From assembly GCF_003008575.1 (NCBI RefSeq), contig NZ_CP027667.1:3690021-3754020 (forward strand): 64,000 nt of DNA, given 5' to 3'. The stretch's first letter is position 1, and each line of letters begins with the position of its first letter. Under the pieces are notes generated by a model. It did not search any database. It was given only the letters and a program-made list of their open reading frames with translations, and was not told the origin of the DNA. Below are positions 8,416 through 17,411 of the stretch, in pieces. The position numbers and the translations under genes are program-made. The stretch is from Melaminivora suipulveris (GTDB lineage Bacteria; Pseudomonadota; Gammaproteobacteria; Burkholderiales; Burkholderiaceae_C).

Positions 8416-9312
8416 ATGACGACTCCCCGCATCAGCCTGGTCGGCGTCGGCCTGATGGGCCACGGCATCGCGCTGAACCTGGCCCGCAAGGGCCATGCGC
8501 TGACCGTGCTGGAACATCCCGGCAACCAGCCGCTGGACGAACTGCAAGCGCTGGGCGTGGCCACCGCTGCTGACGTGCGGCAGCTCGCGTGCCAGTGCGA
8601 CGTGCTGATCCTGTGCGTGACTGGCTCGCCCCAGGTCGAGGCGGTGCTGCTCGGCAAAGCTGGCGCGCTGGCGGCGCTGCAGCCGGGCGCGGTAGTCATC
8701 GACTGCTCGACGGCGATTCCCTCGTCCACCGAGCGGGTGGCCGCGGCCTGCCGCGAGGCGGGCGTGCACTTCCTGGACGCGCCCATGACGCGCACGCCGC
8801 GCGAGGCGCGCGAGGGCCGGCTGAACCTGCTGGTCGGCGGCGACGAGGCGGTGCTGGCGCGCTGCCTGCCCATGCTGCAGGCTTTTGCCGAGAACGTCAC
8901 CCACACCGGCCCGGTTGGCACCGGCCACCGCATGAAGCTGCTGCACAACTACGTGTCGCTGGGCAGCGTGGCGCTGATTGCCGAGGCCGCCGCCTGCGCG
9001 CTGGACGCCCAGGTGGCGCCCGAGGTCTTTGTCGACGTGCTGGCCAAAGGGGGCGGGGCCGGTGTGGCGCTGGAGCGCCTGCGCCCCTATCTGGTGGCGC
9101 ACGATGCCTCGGCGCTGCGCTTCGCCATGGGCAATGCGCTCAAGGACCTGGGCTACTACACGACCATGGCGCACGACAGCCAGGCCGCCAGCCGCATCGC
9201 CGAGGCCGTGCACGACACCCTTGTCGCGGCGGTCGAGCAGGGCGGCGCCGACGCGCTGGTGCCCGAGCTGGTTCGCCTGCTGGCCCGCAGGACGGCGCCA
9301 CCGGCCGTCTGA
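8416..9312 (+). CDS. NAD(P)-dependent 3-hydroxyisobutyrate/tartronate-semialdehyde-type dehydrogenase
   Basis: The 298-residue protein belongs to the beta-hydroxyacid dehydrogenase family. The N-terminal Rossmann motif GVGLMG (residues 10-15) binds NAD(P), DAPMTRTP (about 121-128) corresponds to the family substrate loop (usually DAPVSGG), and the catalytic lysine is K174 with Asn178 in GTGHRMKLLHN. The all-alpha C-terminal domain completes the normal family length. The start at 8416 is preferred to an ATG 30 bases upstream because it follows GAGAGGA at good spacing. The substrate loop lacks the glycine pair of typical members, so the substrate is uncertain. The gene stands alone after the PDH terminator. 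Confidence 0.85.
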   Translation: MTTPRISLVGVGLMGHGIALNLARKGHALTVLEHPGNQPLDELQALGVATAADVRQLACQCDVLILCVTGSPQVEAVLLGKAGALAALQPGAVVIDCSTAIPSSTERVAAACREAGVHFLDAPMTRTPREAREGRLNLLVGGDEAVLARCLPMLQAFAENVTHTGPVGTGHRMKLLHNYVSLGSVALIAEAAACALDAQVAPEVFVDVLAKGGGAGVALERLRPYLVAHDASALRFAMGNALKDLGYYTTMAHDSQAASRIAEAVHDTLVAAVEQGGADALVPELVRLLARRTAPPAV

Positions 9313-9328
9313 AACGGCGTTTTCTAGG

Positions 9329-9383
9329 AAAAAGCGGTGTCAGTCGGCGTAGATCAATCGCAGGCAGCTATCAAAATAATAGT
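9329..9383 (+). repeat. Dispersed AT-rich element, copy B
   Basis: An intergenic copy between the convergent dehydrogenase (stop 9312) and M14 peptidase (stop 9393) genes. It shows the A-run, GTCAGTCGGCGTAGATCAA, a short GC segment, GGCAGCTATCAAAATAATAG. Confidence 0.85.
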
Positions 9384-9392
9384 GCCCGCGGC

Positions 9393-11174
9393 TCAATCGA
9401 GTTCTTCGAAGACCAGCGACGGGTTGCCCATGACGCGTGCCGTATCCGACAGGTGGCCGATCACGCGCTCGCTCAGGTAGCTGGCGTCGCTGTCCGGCTC
9501 CAGCGCCGCCACCGCCAGGTTGCCCAGGGGCTGGCCCAGCGGCACGTAGTAGCTCTGCGCCGGCACGTCGACCAGGCCGCGCCGCAGGGTCAGCTGCATC
9601 TGGTCGCCGGCGCCGGGCCCGGTCTGCTCGTACAGGTCGGCCAGCAGCGCGCCGGGCTCGGCCACGCTCAGCACCTGTACGCCCAGCATGCGCAGCCGCT
9701 CCACGGCAGCGGTGGCGCCGGGCGCCAGCCAATAGCCGCAGGGGCGCGGGCGCTTGATCACCGCGCGCAACTGCTGGGGTGACACGCCCTGCACATGGAG
9801 CGCGCGGTCCTGGCCGGTGGCCGGATCGACGACCAGCAGCTCGCGCTGCAGCGCCGTGCCCTGGGCACGCACCACCAGCTCGCCGCGGCAGGCCTGCGAC
9901 GCCGCCTCGCGCACGTCGTACGAGCGCACCGATTCCAGGTCGGCTGCGCGCGCCACGGTGCTGCGCAGCACGCTGCTGAGCGCCGTGACCAGCGCATGCA
10001 CCCGCCGCTGCACCTGTCGGCGCTCCAGGTCGGCGCCGCGGCTGGCGATCATCAGGCTCACGGCGTTCTTCAGGCCATTGACGTTGCGCGCGCTGTCGGC
10101 TTGCGTGCCGCCAAGGGTCAGGCCCGCAGTGCCACCGGGCGCTGCCGCATGCCACCAATCCTGCGTCAGCCCGGCCGTCCTGAGCGCCTGTGCCATGGGC
10201 TGCTCGAACCACTCGCGCGCGGCGCGCGTCATGAACTCCGGCTGGTTCGGCGTGGTGGCGTGGGCGTACATCAGGTCGGCGCGCGGCAGGCCGCCGAACT
10301 GGTCCAGAAAAGGCCCGGCGATGGCGTACTCGTGCGCGTCGACCACGGCGATGGGGCGATAGTTGCGCACCAGCCGCGCCAGCGCCTGTGCCTCGGGGCT
10401 GCGCAGCGCCAGGTGGTCGCGGTTCAGGTCAGTGCCGTCGGCCAGCAGGCGCTGGCCGGCCTCGGCACCGTCCGGGTTGGCGCGCGGCACGATGACCACG
10501 TTCAGGGCGCCGAGCATGGACGTGAGCAATCCGCCGGGCGCCAGTTCGCGCGCCATCACCAGCAACGCCTCGGCGCTCGCCGGCTCGTCGCCATGTTGCT
10601 GGCCCAGCAGCAGCACCGTGGGACGCTGGCTGCTGTCCAGCGCGCCAGGGTCGGTGCCGCTTGCGCGTGTCAGCACCAGCGCCTGCAAGGGCGTGCCGCG
10701 CTGCGAGCGGCCAAATTCAAGCACCTGGGCGCGCACGCCGCCGCTGCGCGCGCCGGCCGCGTGGTGCAGCCACTGGCTCAGCTCGGCGTTGGTGGTGAAC
10801 GCGCGCCGCCCCTCGGCCAGGCCGGGAGTCTCGTAGCGCACCGACGGATCGGAAAAGCGCGCGTCGGCAGGCGATTGCGCGGCAGGCAGCGGCGCGATCT
10901 GGCCCGGCAGCACGCTGGGATCGATGGGAGTGACGGTGACCGGCGTGTTGCCGTCCGGCCCGCGCGGGGGCGGCTGGCTGCCCAGGGGAGGCGGCACAAC
11001 GCGTGCCGGTCGGGGCGCTGCGCCGTCGGCAGGCGGCGGGTTCCAGGGGGGCAGGGGGGTGCTGGAACAGGCCGCCAGCGCCAGCGCCGCCAGAGGGGGC
11101 GCCAGGCGCGAGGTCCAGGCGAGCGGGCGCAGCGCGCGGGCGCGGCGGCGGTCGGTCAAAGGTCGAATCAGCAT
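9393..11174 (-). CDS. M14-family zinc carboxypeptidase-like lipoprotein
   Basis: The frame gives 593 residues from the ATG at 11174. The N-terminus has Arg-rich residues, a hydrophobic stretch and a lipobox LALAAC with Cys36, so export and lipidation are likely. Residues 41-90 are a Pro/Gly-rich tether. The catalytic domain shows the M14 zinc ligands H194 and E197 in QQHGDEPASAE and H281 in VDAHEY, together with the substrate-binding ANPDGAE (about 232-238) and DLNRDH (about 249-254) segments. A further C-terminal region of about 200 residues (from about 390) has no motif I recognise. An upstream in-frame extension exists but has no signal-peptide sense. The probable role is cleavage of C-terminal residues from peptides or murein peptides in the periplasm; the substrate is unknown. 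Confidence 0.85.
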   Translation of the reverse strand: MLIRPLTDRRRARALRPLAWTSRLAPPLAALALAACSSTPLPPWNPPPADGAAPRPARVVPPPLGSQPPPRGPDGNTPVTVTPIDPSVLPGQIAPLPAAQSPADARFSDPSVRYETPGLAEGRRAFTTNAELSQWLHHAAGARSGGVRAQVLEFGRSQRGTPLQALVLTRASGTDPGALDSSQRPTVLLLGQQHGDEPASAEALLVMARELAPGGLLTSMLGALNVVIVPRANPDGAEAGQRLLADGTDLNRDHLALRSPEAQALARLVRNYRPIAVVDAHEYAIAGPFLDQFGGLPRADLMYAHATTPNQPEFMTRAAREWFEQPMAQALRTAGLTQDWWHAAAPGGTAGLTLGGTQADSARNVNGLKNAVSLMIASRGADLERRQVQRRVHALVTALSSVLRSTVARAADLESVRSYDVREAASQACRGELVVRAQGTALQRELLVVDPATGQDRALHVQGVSPQQLRAVIKRPRPCGYWLAPGATAAVERLRMLGVQVLSVAEPGALLADLYEQTGPGAGDQMQLTLRRGLVDVPAQSYYVPLGQPLGNLAVAALEPDSDASYLSERVIGHLSDTARVMGNPSLVFEELD

Positions 11175-11238
11175 GGCGTGCAAGCTTGAATGGTCCCGCG
11201 CGCAATGGTAGTCGGCGCAGGGCGGGCTCCCTTGCAAG

Positions 11239-11262
11239 AAAAAAGCCCGGCGCAGGCCGGGC
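11239..11262 (-). terminator. Rho-independent terminator of rhlE
   Basis: On the minus strand a GCCCGGC / GCCGGGC inverted repeat (11245-11251 and 11256-11262, four-base loop) is followed by six T. It lies about 45 bases after the rhlE stop and upstream of the M14 peptidase start, so it separates the two co-directional genes. Confidence 0.85.
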
Positions 11263-11307
11263 GGGAAGGTGGGCGGGGGCCGCGTCGGCAGTCCCGCCAG
11301 GGTGGCG

Positions 11308-13053
11308 TCAGCGGCCGAAGCCGCCGCCGCGCGGGCCGCGCCCGCCGCCGCCACCGCTGCCGCCGCGATAGCCGCCGCCGCCGCGACGGCCGCTGCCAGC
11401 CATCATGTCCACGCTGGTGCGCATCGGATCGGGCTGGCCGCCGCCGCCGGGACGACGCGGCATCAGGGAATGGCCGGTCTGCGTCAGCATGTGGGCGTTC
11501 TCGCTGCGCGGCTGGCTGTCGTCGTGGCGGCGCGGGCTGCCTTCGCCCATGCCGCGGCTGCCGCCGCCAGCGCCGCCACCGCCGCTGCGTCGGCGCGCGC
11601 CGCCGTTGCCGGGCTGCTGCTGGGCCTGAGGGGGCCGCGCGCCGGAGCGGCCGGCGCCGTGGCCGCCATTGTTGCGGCCGCGGCTGCCGCCGCCTTCAAC
11701 GCCTTCCTTGCGCGGCTGGCCGCCCTCCGAAGCGGCCTGGCGGCCGCGCTGGCCGCCGCCTTGCGCCCCCTTGTTGGTGCGGATGCGCTCCATCATCTCC
11801 TGGCGCGCAGCCTTGGCCGCAGCCTGCATGACTTCGCGGCTGGGCGGGCGGCCGGCGCCGCCCCAGATGGTCTGGCGGCCCATGGCGATGGGCTCGGCCT
11901 GCTCGCCCTCGTCGGGGCCGAAGCCGTCGATGACCTGCACCGGGATCTCCTGCTTGGTGAAGCGCTCGATCTCCATCATGAAGCCTTCCTCGTCCATGCA
12001 GACCAGGCTGACGGCATGGCCTTCGCGCCCGGCGCGGCCGGTGCGGCCGATGCGGTGCACGTAGTCCTCGGAGACGTTGGGGATCTCGTAGTTCACGACG
12101 TGCGGCAGGTCGTCGATATCGATGCCGCGGGCGGCGATGTCAGTGGCCACCAGGGCGCGGATCTGTCCGGTCTTGAAGCCCTCCAGCGCCTGCGTGCGGG
12201 CGCTCTGGCTCTTGTTGCCGTGCAGCGCCATGGCCGTGACGCCGTTCTTGGTGAGGTAATCGGCCACGTTGTTGGCGCCGAACTTGGTGCGCGTGAAGAC
12301 CAGCACCTGGCTCCAGTCGTGCTCCTGGATGATGTGCAGCAGCACCTGCTTTTTCTTGGCCCGGCCCACCGGATGGATGACCTGGCTGATGCGCTGCACC
12401 GTGGTGTTGCGCGGCGTGACCTGGATGCTTTGCGGGTCTTTGAGCAGATTGCCGGCCAGCTCGCGGATCTCGTCGCTGAAGGTGGCGGAAAACAGCAGGC
12501 TCTGCTTGGAGGCCGGCAGCAGGGCGAGGATCTTCTTCACGTCGTGAATGAAGCCCATGTCCAGCATGCGGTCGGCCTCGTCCAGCACCAGGATCTGGAC
12601 CGTGGACAGGTCCAGGAAGCCCTGCTGCTGCAGGTCCAGCAGGCGGCCGGGGGTGGCCACCAGGATGTCCACGCCGCGCTTGATGCGCTCGATCTGCGGG
12701 TTCATGCCGACGCCGCCGAAGATCACGGTGGACTTGACGTCGAGGTGCTTGCCGTAGCCGCGCACCGATTCCTCGACCTGCGCGGCGAGTTCGCGCGTGG
12801 GGGTCAGCACCAGGGCGCGCACGCCGCGATTGCCGAACTTGGAGGTGGCGCCCTCGCCCTCGCTCAGGCGCTGCAGCAGCGGCAGCGTGAAGGCGGCGGT
12901 CTTGCCGGTGCCGGTCTGCGCGCCGGCCAGCAGGTCGTGTCCTGCGAGCACGGCGGGAATGGCCTGGGCCTGGATGGGGGTGGGGCTGTCATAGCCCTGT
13001 TCCTGCACGGCGCGCAAGATGGCGGGTGCGAGATTCAGATCGTCAAATGTCAT
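11308..13053 (-). CDS. rhlE: DEAD-box ATP-dependent RNA helicase RhlE
   Basis: The 581-residue protein begins MTFDDLNL, very like E. coli RhlE. Helicase motifs are in order: the Q-motif GYDSPTPIQ (about 20-28), Walker A AQTGTGKT (45-52), PTREL (86-90), DEAD (159-162), SAT (190-192) and HRIGRTGR (334-341). The C-terminal 130 residues are a low-complexity Arg/Gly/Ser tail with many RG and GGG runs, typical of RNA-binding extensions of RhlE-like proteins in this group. The start at 13053 is chosen by homology; a longer in-frame N-terminus exists but does not match the family. RhlE acts in ribosome assembly and RNA turnover. A long leader with a strong hairpin precedes it. Confidence 0.95.
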   Translation of the reverse strand: MTFDDLNLAPAILRAVQEQGYDSPTPIQAQAIPAVLAGHDLLAGAQTGTGKTAAFTLPLLQRLSEGEGATSKFGNRGVRALVLTPTRELAAQVEESVRGYGKHLDVKSTVIFGGVGMNPQIERIKRGVDILVATPGRLLDLQQQGFLDLSTVQILVLDEADRMLDMGFIHDVKKILALLPASKQSLLFSATFSDEIRELAGNLLKDPQSIQVTPRNTTVQRISQVIHPVGRAKKKQVLLHIIQEHDWSQVLVFTRTKFGANNVADYLTKNGVTAMALHGNKSQSARTQALEGFKTGQIRALVATDIAARGIDIDDLPHVVNYEIPNVSEDYVHRIGRTGRAGREGHAVSLVCMDEEGFMMEIERFTKQEIPVQVIDGFGPDEGEQAEPIAMGRQTIWGGAGRPPSREVMQAAAKAARQEMMERIRTNKGAQGGGQRGRQAASEGGQPRKEGVEGGGSRGRNNGGHGAGRSGARPPQAQQQPGNGGARRRSGGGGAGGGSRGMGEGSPRRHDDSQPRSENAHMLTQTGHSLMPRRPGGGGQPDPMRTSVDMMAGSGRRGGGGYRGGSGGGGGRGPRGGGFGR

Positions 13054-13088
13054 GTGGATGGATGCGCCCGTCCGGGGCGCCGGGTTCC

Positions 13089-13122
13089 GGTCCGTCGCCG
13101 GCAACAAAGGCGTTGCCGGACC
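13089..13122 (-). promoter_or_regulatory. Strong hairpin in the rhlE 5' leader region
   Basis: CCGGCAAC and GTTGCCGG form a perfect 8-bp stem around a six-base loop, with outer GGTCC/GGACC arms that can extend it. It lies 36 bases upstream of the rhlE ATG on the minus strand. There is no T-run, so it is not an ordinary terminator. A leader structure controlling helicase translation or mRNA stability is possible but is inference. Confidence 0.4.
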
Positions 13123-13329
13123 AGTGCTTGAGGGATCGGTGATTGCAAGGGCGGGAGCCTGGATGAGCGGTGCATCCTTCGTCCCCAGCTTGACTGCTGC
13201 TGCCAGGGAGACTGGAGCGCCTGGCGACCGCAATTGTCGCATGACCCGATAATCATGGGTTGCGCGCGCCATGCCCGGCGCCACTTTTTTGCTATTTTTT
13301 TCATTTAAACCTCCCGGAAGCGACGCTCC

Positions 13330-14991
13330 ATGGCCCAGTACGTTTTTTCGATGAACCGCGTCAGCAAGACCGTGCCGCCCAAGCGGCAGATCTTGAAGGA
13401 CATCTCCCTGTCGTTTTTTCCCGGCGCCAAGATCGGCGTGCTGGGCCTGAACGGATCGGGCAAGTCGTCGCTTTTGAAGATCATGGCCGGTGTGGACAAG
13501 GAGTTCGAGGGCGAGGCCATCCCCATGCCCGGCCTATCCATCGGCTACCTGCCGCAGGAGCCGCAGCTCGATCCGACGCGCACCGTGCGCGAGGAGGTCG
13601 AGGACGCCATGGCCGAGGTCAACGCCGCGCGCAAGCGCCTCGACGAGGTCTACGCCGCCTATGCCGAGGAGGACGCCGATTTCGATGCCCTGGCCGCCGA
13701 GCAGGGCCAGCTGGAGGCCATCATCGCCGCCGCTGGCACGGATTCGGAGCACCAGCTGGAGATTGCCGCCGACGCCCTTCGCCTGCCGCCCTGGGATGCC
13801 GTGATCGGCCAGCTGTCGGGCGGCGAAAAGCGCCGCGTGGCGCTGTGCAAGCTGCTCTTGTCCAAGCCCGACATGCTGCTGCTGGACGAGCCCACCAACC
13901 ACCTGGACGCCGAATCGGTCGAATGGCTCGAGCAGTTCCTGCACCGCTTCACCGGCACCGTGGTGGCCATCACCCACGACCGCTACTTCCTCGACAACGT
14001 GGCCGAGTGGATCCTGGAGCTGGACCGCGGCCATGGCATTCCCTACAAGGGCAACTACTCGGACTGGCTGCTGCAAAAGCAAAACCGCCTGGAGGCCGAG
14101 CAAAAGGGCGAGGAAGCGCGCGCCAAGGCCCTGAAGAAGGAGCTGGAGTGGGTGCGCCAGAACGCCAAGGCGCGCCAGACCAAGTCCAAGGCGCGTATCG
14201 CCCGCTTCGAGGAGCTGTCCGACTACGAATACCAGCGTCGCAACGAGACGCAGGAGATCTTCATCCCCGTGGCCGAGCGCCTGGGCACGCAAGTCATCGA
14301 GTTCAAGCACGTCACCAAGAGCTTTGGCGACCGGGTGCTGATCGATGACCTCAGCATGAACATCCCGGCGGGCGCCATCGTCGGCATCATCGGCCCCAAC
14401 GGCGCGGGCAAGTCCACGCTGTTCAAGATGATCGCCGGGCGCGAGCAGCCCGACAGCGGCGAGGTCATCGTCGGCCAGACCGTGAAGATGGCCTACGTGG
14501 AGCAGTCGCGCGACGTGCTGGCCGACGAAAAGACCGTGTGGGAGGACATCTCCGGGGGCCTGGACATCATCAACGTCGGCAAGTTCCAGATGGCTTCGCG
14601 GGCGTATGCAGGACGCTTCAACTTCAACGGCCAGGACCAGCAAAAGAAGGTCGGCAACCTCTCGGGCGGCGAGCGCGGGCGCCTGCACCTGGCCAAGACG
14701 CTGATCCAGGGCGGCAACGTGCTGCTGCTGGACGAGCCCTCCAACGACCTGGACGTGGAAACCCTGCGCGCGCTGGAAGACGCCCTGCTGGAATACGCCG
14801 GCACGGTGCTGGTGATTTCCCACGATCGCTGGTTCCTGGACCGCATCGCCACGCACATCCTGGCCGCGGAAGGCGACAGCCAGTGGGTGTACTTCGACGG
14901 CAACTACCAGGAGTACGAGGCCGACAAGAAGAAGCGCCTGGGCGAGGAGGGCGCGGCGCCCAAGCGCATGCGCTACAAGGCGCTCAAGTAA
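13330..14991 (+). CDS. ettA: Energy-dependent translational throttle protein EttA (ABC-F)
   Basis: This 553-residue ABC-F ATPase binds the ribosomal E site and gates early elongation according to the ATP/ADP ratio. It has two nucleotide-binding domains: Walker [10 protein letters not shown] (39-47) with signature LSGGEKRR (about 163) and DEPTNHLD, then Walker [10 protein letters not shown] (about 356) with signature LSGGERGR (about 445) and DEPSNDLD. Between them is the charged helical linker (about 240-300) that contacts tRNA. The start [13 protein letters not shown] and the size match EttA. It is divergent from rhlE across a 276-bp region that carries T-runs shortly before the ATG. Confidence 0.96.
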   Translation: MAQYVFSMNRVSKTVPPKRQILKDISLSFFPGAKIGVLGLNGSGKSSLLKIMAGVDKEFEGEAIPMPGLSIGYLPQEPQLDPTRTVREEVEDAMAEVNAARKRLDEVYAAYAEEDADFDALAAEQGQLEAIIAAAGTDSEHQLEIAADALRLPPWDAVIGQLSGGEKRRVALCKLLLSKPDMLLLDEPTNHLDAESVEWLEQFLHRFTGTVVAITHDRYFLDNVAEWILELDRGHGIPYKGNYSDWLLQKQNRLEAEQKGEEARAKALKKELEWVRQNAKARQTKSKARIARFEELSDYEYQRRNETQEIFIPVAERLGTQVIEFKHVTKSFGDRVLIDDLSMNIPAGAIVGIIGPNGAGKSTLFKMIAGREQPDSGEVIVGQTVKMAYVEQSRDVLADEKTVWEDISGGLDIINVGKFQMASRAYAGRFNFNGQDQQKKVGNLSGGERGRLHLAKTLIQGGNVLLLDEPSNDLDVETLRALEDALLEYAGTVLVISHDRWFLDRIATHILAAEGDSQWVYFDGNYQEYEADKKKRLGEEGAAPKRMRYKALK

Positions 14992-15092
14992 AGCGCGAAC
15001 AGGGGGCGCAACCGGGCGCTGTGCCCGGCAGCGCGCCGCAAGGGCGGTAGTACCATCGGACGACTGCCGCCGACTTCTCCCCGCCACGTGCC

Positions 15093-17378
15093 ATGAGCCT
15101 GCCAGCGTCCCGCGCCAGAACGGTTTTTCGCGCCTGCGTCGTCAACGCCATACGCGAGGGCGAGTCCTTGATGCAGCAGCTCGCCGGCGCGGCGCAGGTG
15201 GCGCTGGCCGAGCAGGAATCGGCCAGCCGCGACTACCACCAGCGCAACCTGGCGGCAGACGCGCTGCGCGAGCTGACCCGCCGCGAGCCCGAACTGGTGC
15301 GCGCCTATCCCCTGGCGCTGCTGGAGGCCTTTGCCGACGGCCCGGCCCAGGCACGCGCGCCGGTGGCCGCCGGCGCGCAGGACTCGGGCATCGACTTCGG
15401 CGACCTGGCGCTGGTCGAGGAGGACGACGTGCTGGCCCAGGTCGAGCTGGCGCGCGCCCAGCAGGTGGCCGAGCACGCCACCGAGGCGGCGCTGGCCGAA
15501 CTCAACGCACTGGTCAGCTCGGCCCAGGGCCTGCCCAGCGTGCAGCCCGAGCGCAACCCACTGCGCCCCGACAACTACATCCGCGCGCTGCAACAGGTCA
15601 TCGCCGCCCAGGGCGTCGCCGCTCCCGTGCGCCAGCTGTGGATGACGCACATGCGCGACCTGCTGGGCCGTCAGCTGGTGGACGTCTACCAGCGCGCCGC
15701 GCGCGAATTGCGCGAGCACGGCGTGCAACCGGTCGGCTACGCCGTGGCCGGGGTGGCGGGCGCGGCACGCATCGCCGCCGGCGCGCACTACGGCGCGAGC
15801 GGCTACATGGGCGAGGATGCGCCGCATCCGCAGCACTCCATGTCCGGCGCCCTCGCCGGGCATTACGGCGCGCACGCCGCGGGCGCCAGCTCGGTGTGGG
15901 GCGCCACCTCGGCCGGCGCGCCGCTGAACGCGCAGGCCCAGGAGGCGCTGCTCACGGTGGGCATGCTGCAGCAGATGCTGGCAGGCGGCGGCGATCCCTA
16001 CGGCTGGCCGGCCCAGGCGCTGGATCACGGCGCATCCGCTCCCCTGCCGGCGCACGCCGCCGAGGCGCTGGACGATCTGGCGCAGCTGGAGCAACTGGTC
16101 GGCCGTCTTGCCGCGGGCGGCGTCCCGACCAGCGGCGCCTGGAGCGAGCCCGCACCGGCGCAGTCGGCGCGCCCCGGCGCACCTGCCGCCGACGACGGCG
16201 CCCCCGGCGTGGTCACGCGCATGATGGACAACATCGCGCGCGACGCGCGCCTGCTGCCCCCGGTGCAGCGCGCCATGCAGGAGCTGGCGCCAGCGCTGCG
16301 CCAACTGGTGCGCCACGACACCGCCTTCTTCTCCGACGAGCAGCACCCCGCGCGCCGGCTGCTGGACGAGTTGACGCAGCGCAGCCTGGCTTTCGACAGC
16401 GAGGGCGCTGCGGGCTTCAGCCGCTTCATGCGCCTGGTCGACGAGGCGGTGCTGTATCTGGCGGGAGCGAGCATCGAGAGCGCCAAACCCTTCGCCCGCG
16501 TCATGCGCGCGCTGGAAAAGGCCTGGGAGACGCAGGAGCGCCAGCTGCGCGAGCGCCGCGAGGCGCGCCAGCGCGAGCAGCAGCTGCGCGAGCGCTGCGC
16601 CCTGCTGGCCGAGCGCGTGGCGGCGCAGCTGCGCCGCCTGCCCGAAGCGCAGGGCGCGACGCCCGACGCGCTGGCTTTCGTCACCGGCCCGTGGGCCCAG
16701 ATCGTCGCCCGCGCGCAAGCCAGCGACGACCCCGAGGCGGCGAACGGCTACCTGGCGCTGGCGCCACTGCTGCTGGGCCTGGACCGCCCGCTGCCCACTG
16801 GCGCCGACCTGCGGGCGGCCGCACAGGCCATCGCGCAGGCCCTGGCGTTGGTCGAGCGCGGGCTGGACCATATCGACCACCCCCAGCAGGCGCGTGTCGC
16901 GTTCGTCGGGCGGCTGGAGCAGTGGCAGGCGCAGTTGCTGGAGCTGGCGCAGCAAGGCCCCGCGGCGGGCGAAACACCCCCCGCGATGCAGGAGTTGCAG
17001 GAGGCAGAGGAGGAAAGCGCCCCATCTCCGGCCGCTGGCGATGACGACACGGCGATGACTGCCCCGCAGCCGGAGGCGCTACCCAAGGAGATTTCTCAAG
17101 CGTCCGCGCCTGCACCGGCGGCGCCGGCCCCCCCACCCGAGCCGGCACGGCAGGGCGAGGCAGGCGAGCCTCAGGAGCAAGGCTTGCGCCTTGCGCTGGG
17201 CCTGTGGTTCGAGATCGCCGGCGAGCAGGCCAGCGTCCTGCGCCAGCTGACCTGGGCCAGCCCCAACGCGACCCTGTTCCTGTTCACCGGCAGCGACGGC
17301 AGCAGCCAGTCCATGACGCGGCGCATGATCGACCGCCTGGCGGCGCAGGGCCGTTTTCGCGCGCTGCCAGACGCCTGA
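15093..17378 (+). CDS. DUF1631 family protein
   Basis: The 761-residue protein matches what I know of DUF1631 proteins of Beta- and Gammaproteobacteria. It has an N-terminal helical region with FRACVVNAIREGESLMQQL and a regular DALREL repeat, a large alpha-rich middle, and a conserved C-terminal region (about 690-761) with GLWFEI, LRQLTWASPNATLFLFT and SMTRRMIDRL. That last module resembles a PilZ-like beta domain. An Ala/Pro/Glu-rich linker (about 625-690) precedes it. No signal peptide or membrane segment is present, so it is cytoplasmic. The biochemical function is unknown; some relatives carry the misleading label thymidine phosphorylase. It follows ettA but is separated from it by about 100 bases. 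Confidence 0.8.
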   Translation: MSLPASRARTVFRACVVNAIREGESLMQQLAGAAQVALAEQESASRDYHQRNLAADALRELTRREPELVRAYPLALLEAFADGPAQARAPVAAGAQDSGIDFGDLALVEEDDVLAQVELARAQQVAEHATEAALAELNALVSSAQGLPSVQPERNPLRPDNYIRALQQVIAAQGVAAPVRQLWMTHMRDLLGRQLVDVYQRAARELREHGVQPVGYAVAGVAGAARIAAGAHYGASGYMGEDAPHPQHSMSGALAGHYGAHAAGASSVWGATSAGAPLNAQAQEALLTVGMLQQMLAGGGDPYGWPAQALDHGASAPLPAHAAEALDDLAQLEQLVGRLAAGGVPTSGAWSEPAPAQSARPGAPAADDGAPGVVTRMMDNIARDARLLPPVQRAMQELAPALRQLVRHDTAFFSDEQHPARRLLDELTQRSLAFDSEGAAGFSRFMRLVDEAVLYLAGASIESAKPFARVMRALEKAWETQERQLRERREARQREQQLRERCALLAERVAAQLRRLPEAQGATPDALAFVTGPWAQIVARAQASDDPEAANGYLALAPLLLGLDRPLPTGADLRAAAQAIAQALALVERGLDHIDHPQQARVAFVGRLEQWQAQLLELAQQGPAAGETPPAMQELQEAEEESAPSPAAGDDDTAMTAPQPEALPKEISQASAPAPAAPAPPPEPARQGEAGEPQEQGLRLALGLWFEIAGEQASVLRQLTWASPNATLFLFTGSDGSSQSMTRRMIDRLAAQGRFRALPDA

Positions 17379-17395
17379 GCGCCAGCCGCTGGCGC
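17379..17395. terminator. Hairpin between convergent genes
   Basis: GCGCCAG and CTGGCGC form a perfect 7-bp stem with a three-base loop, immediately after the DUF1631 stop and 17 bases before the stop of the convergent peptidase gene. There is no T-run, so intrinsic termination is uncertain. Confidence 0.4.
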
Positions 17396-17411
17396 GGACG
17401 CCAAGAAGAAT

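Noticed and set aside
11269..13131. A 620-codon plus-strand frame opposite rhlE
   Set aside because: The translation is low-complexity Ala/His/Leu without motifs; rhlE on the other strand has all DEAD-box motifs.
15012..15028. CCGGGC/GCCCGG hairpin after ettA as a terminator
   Set aside because: The stem is good but there is no T-run after it, so intrinsic termination is not supported.
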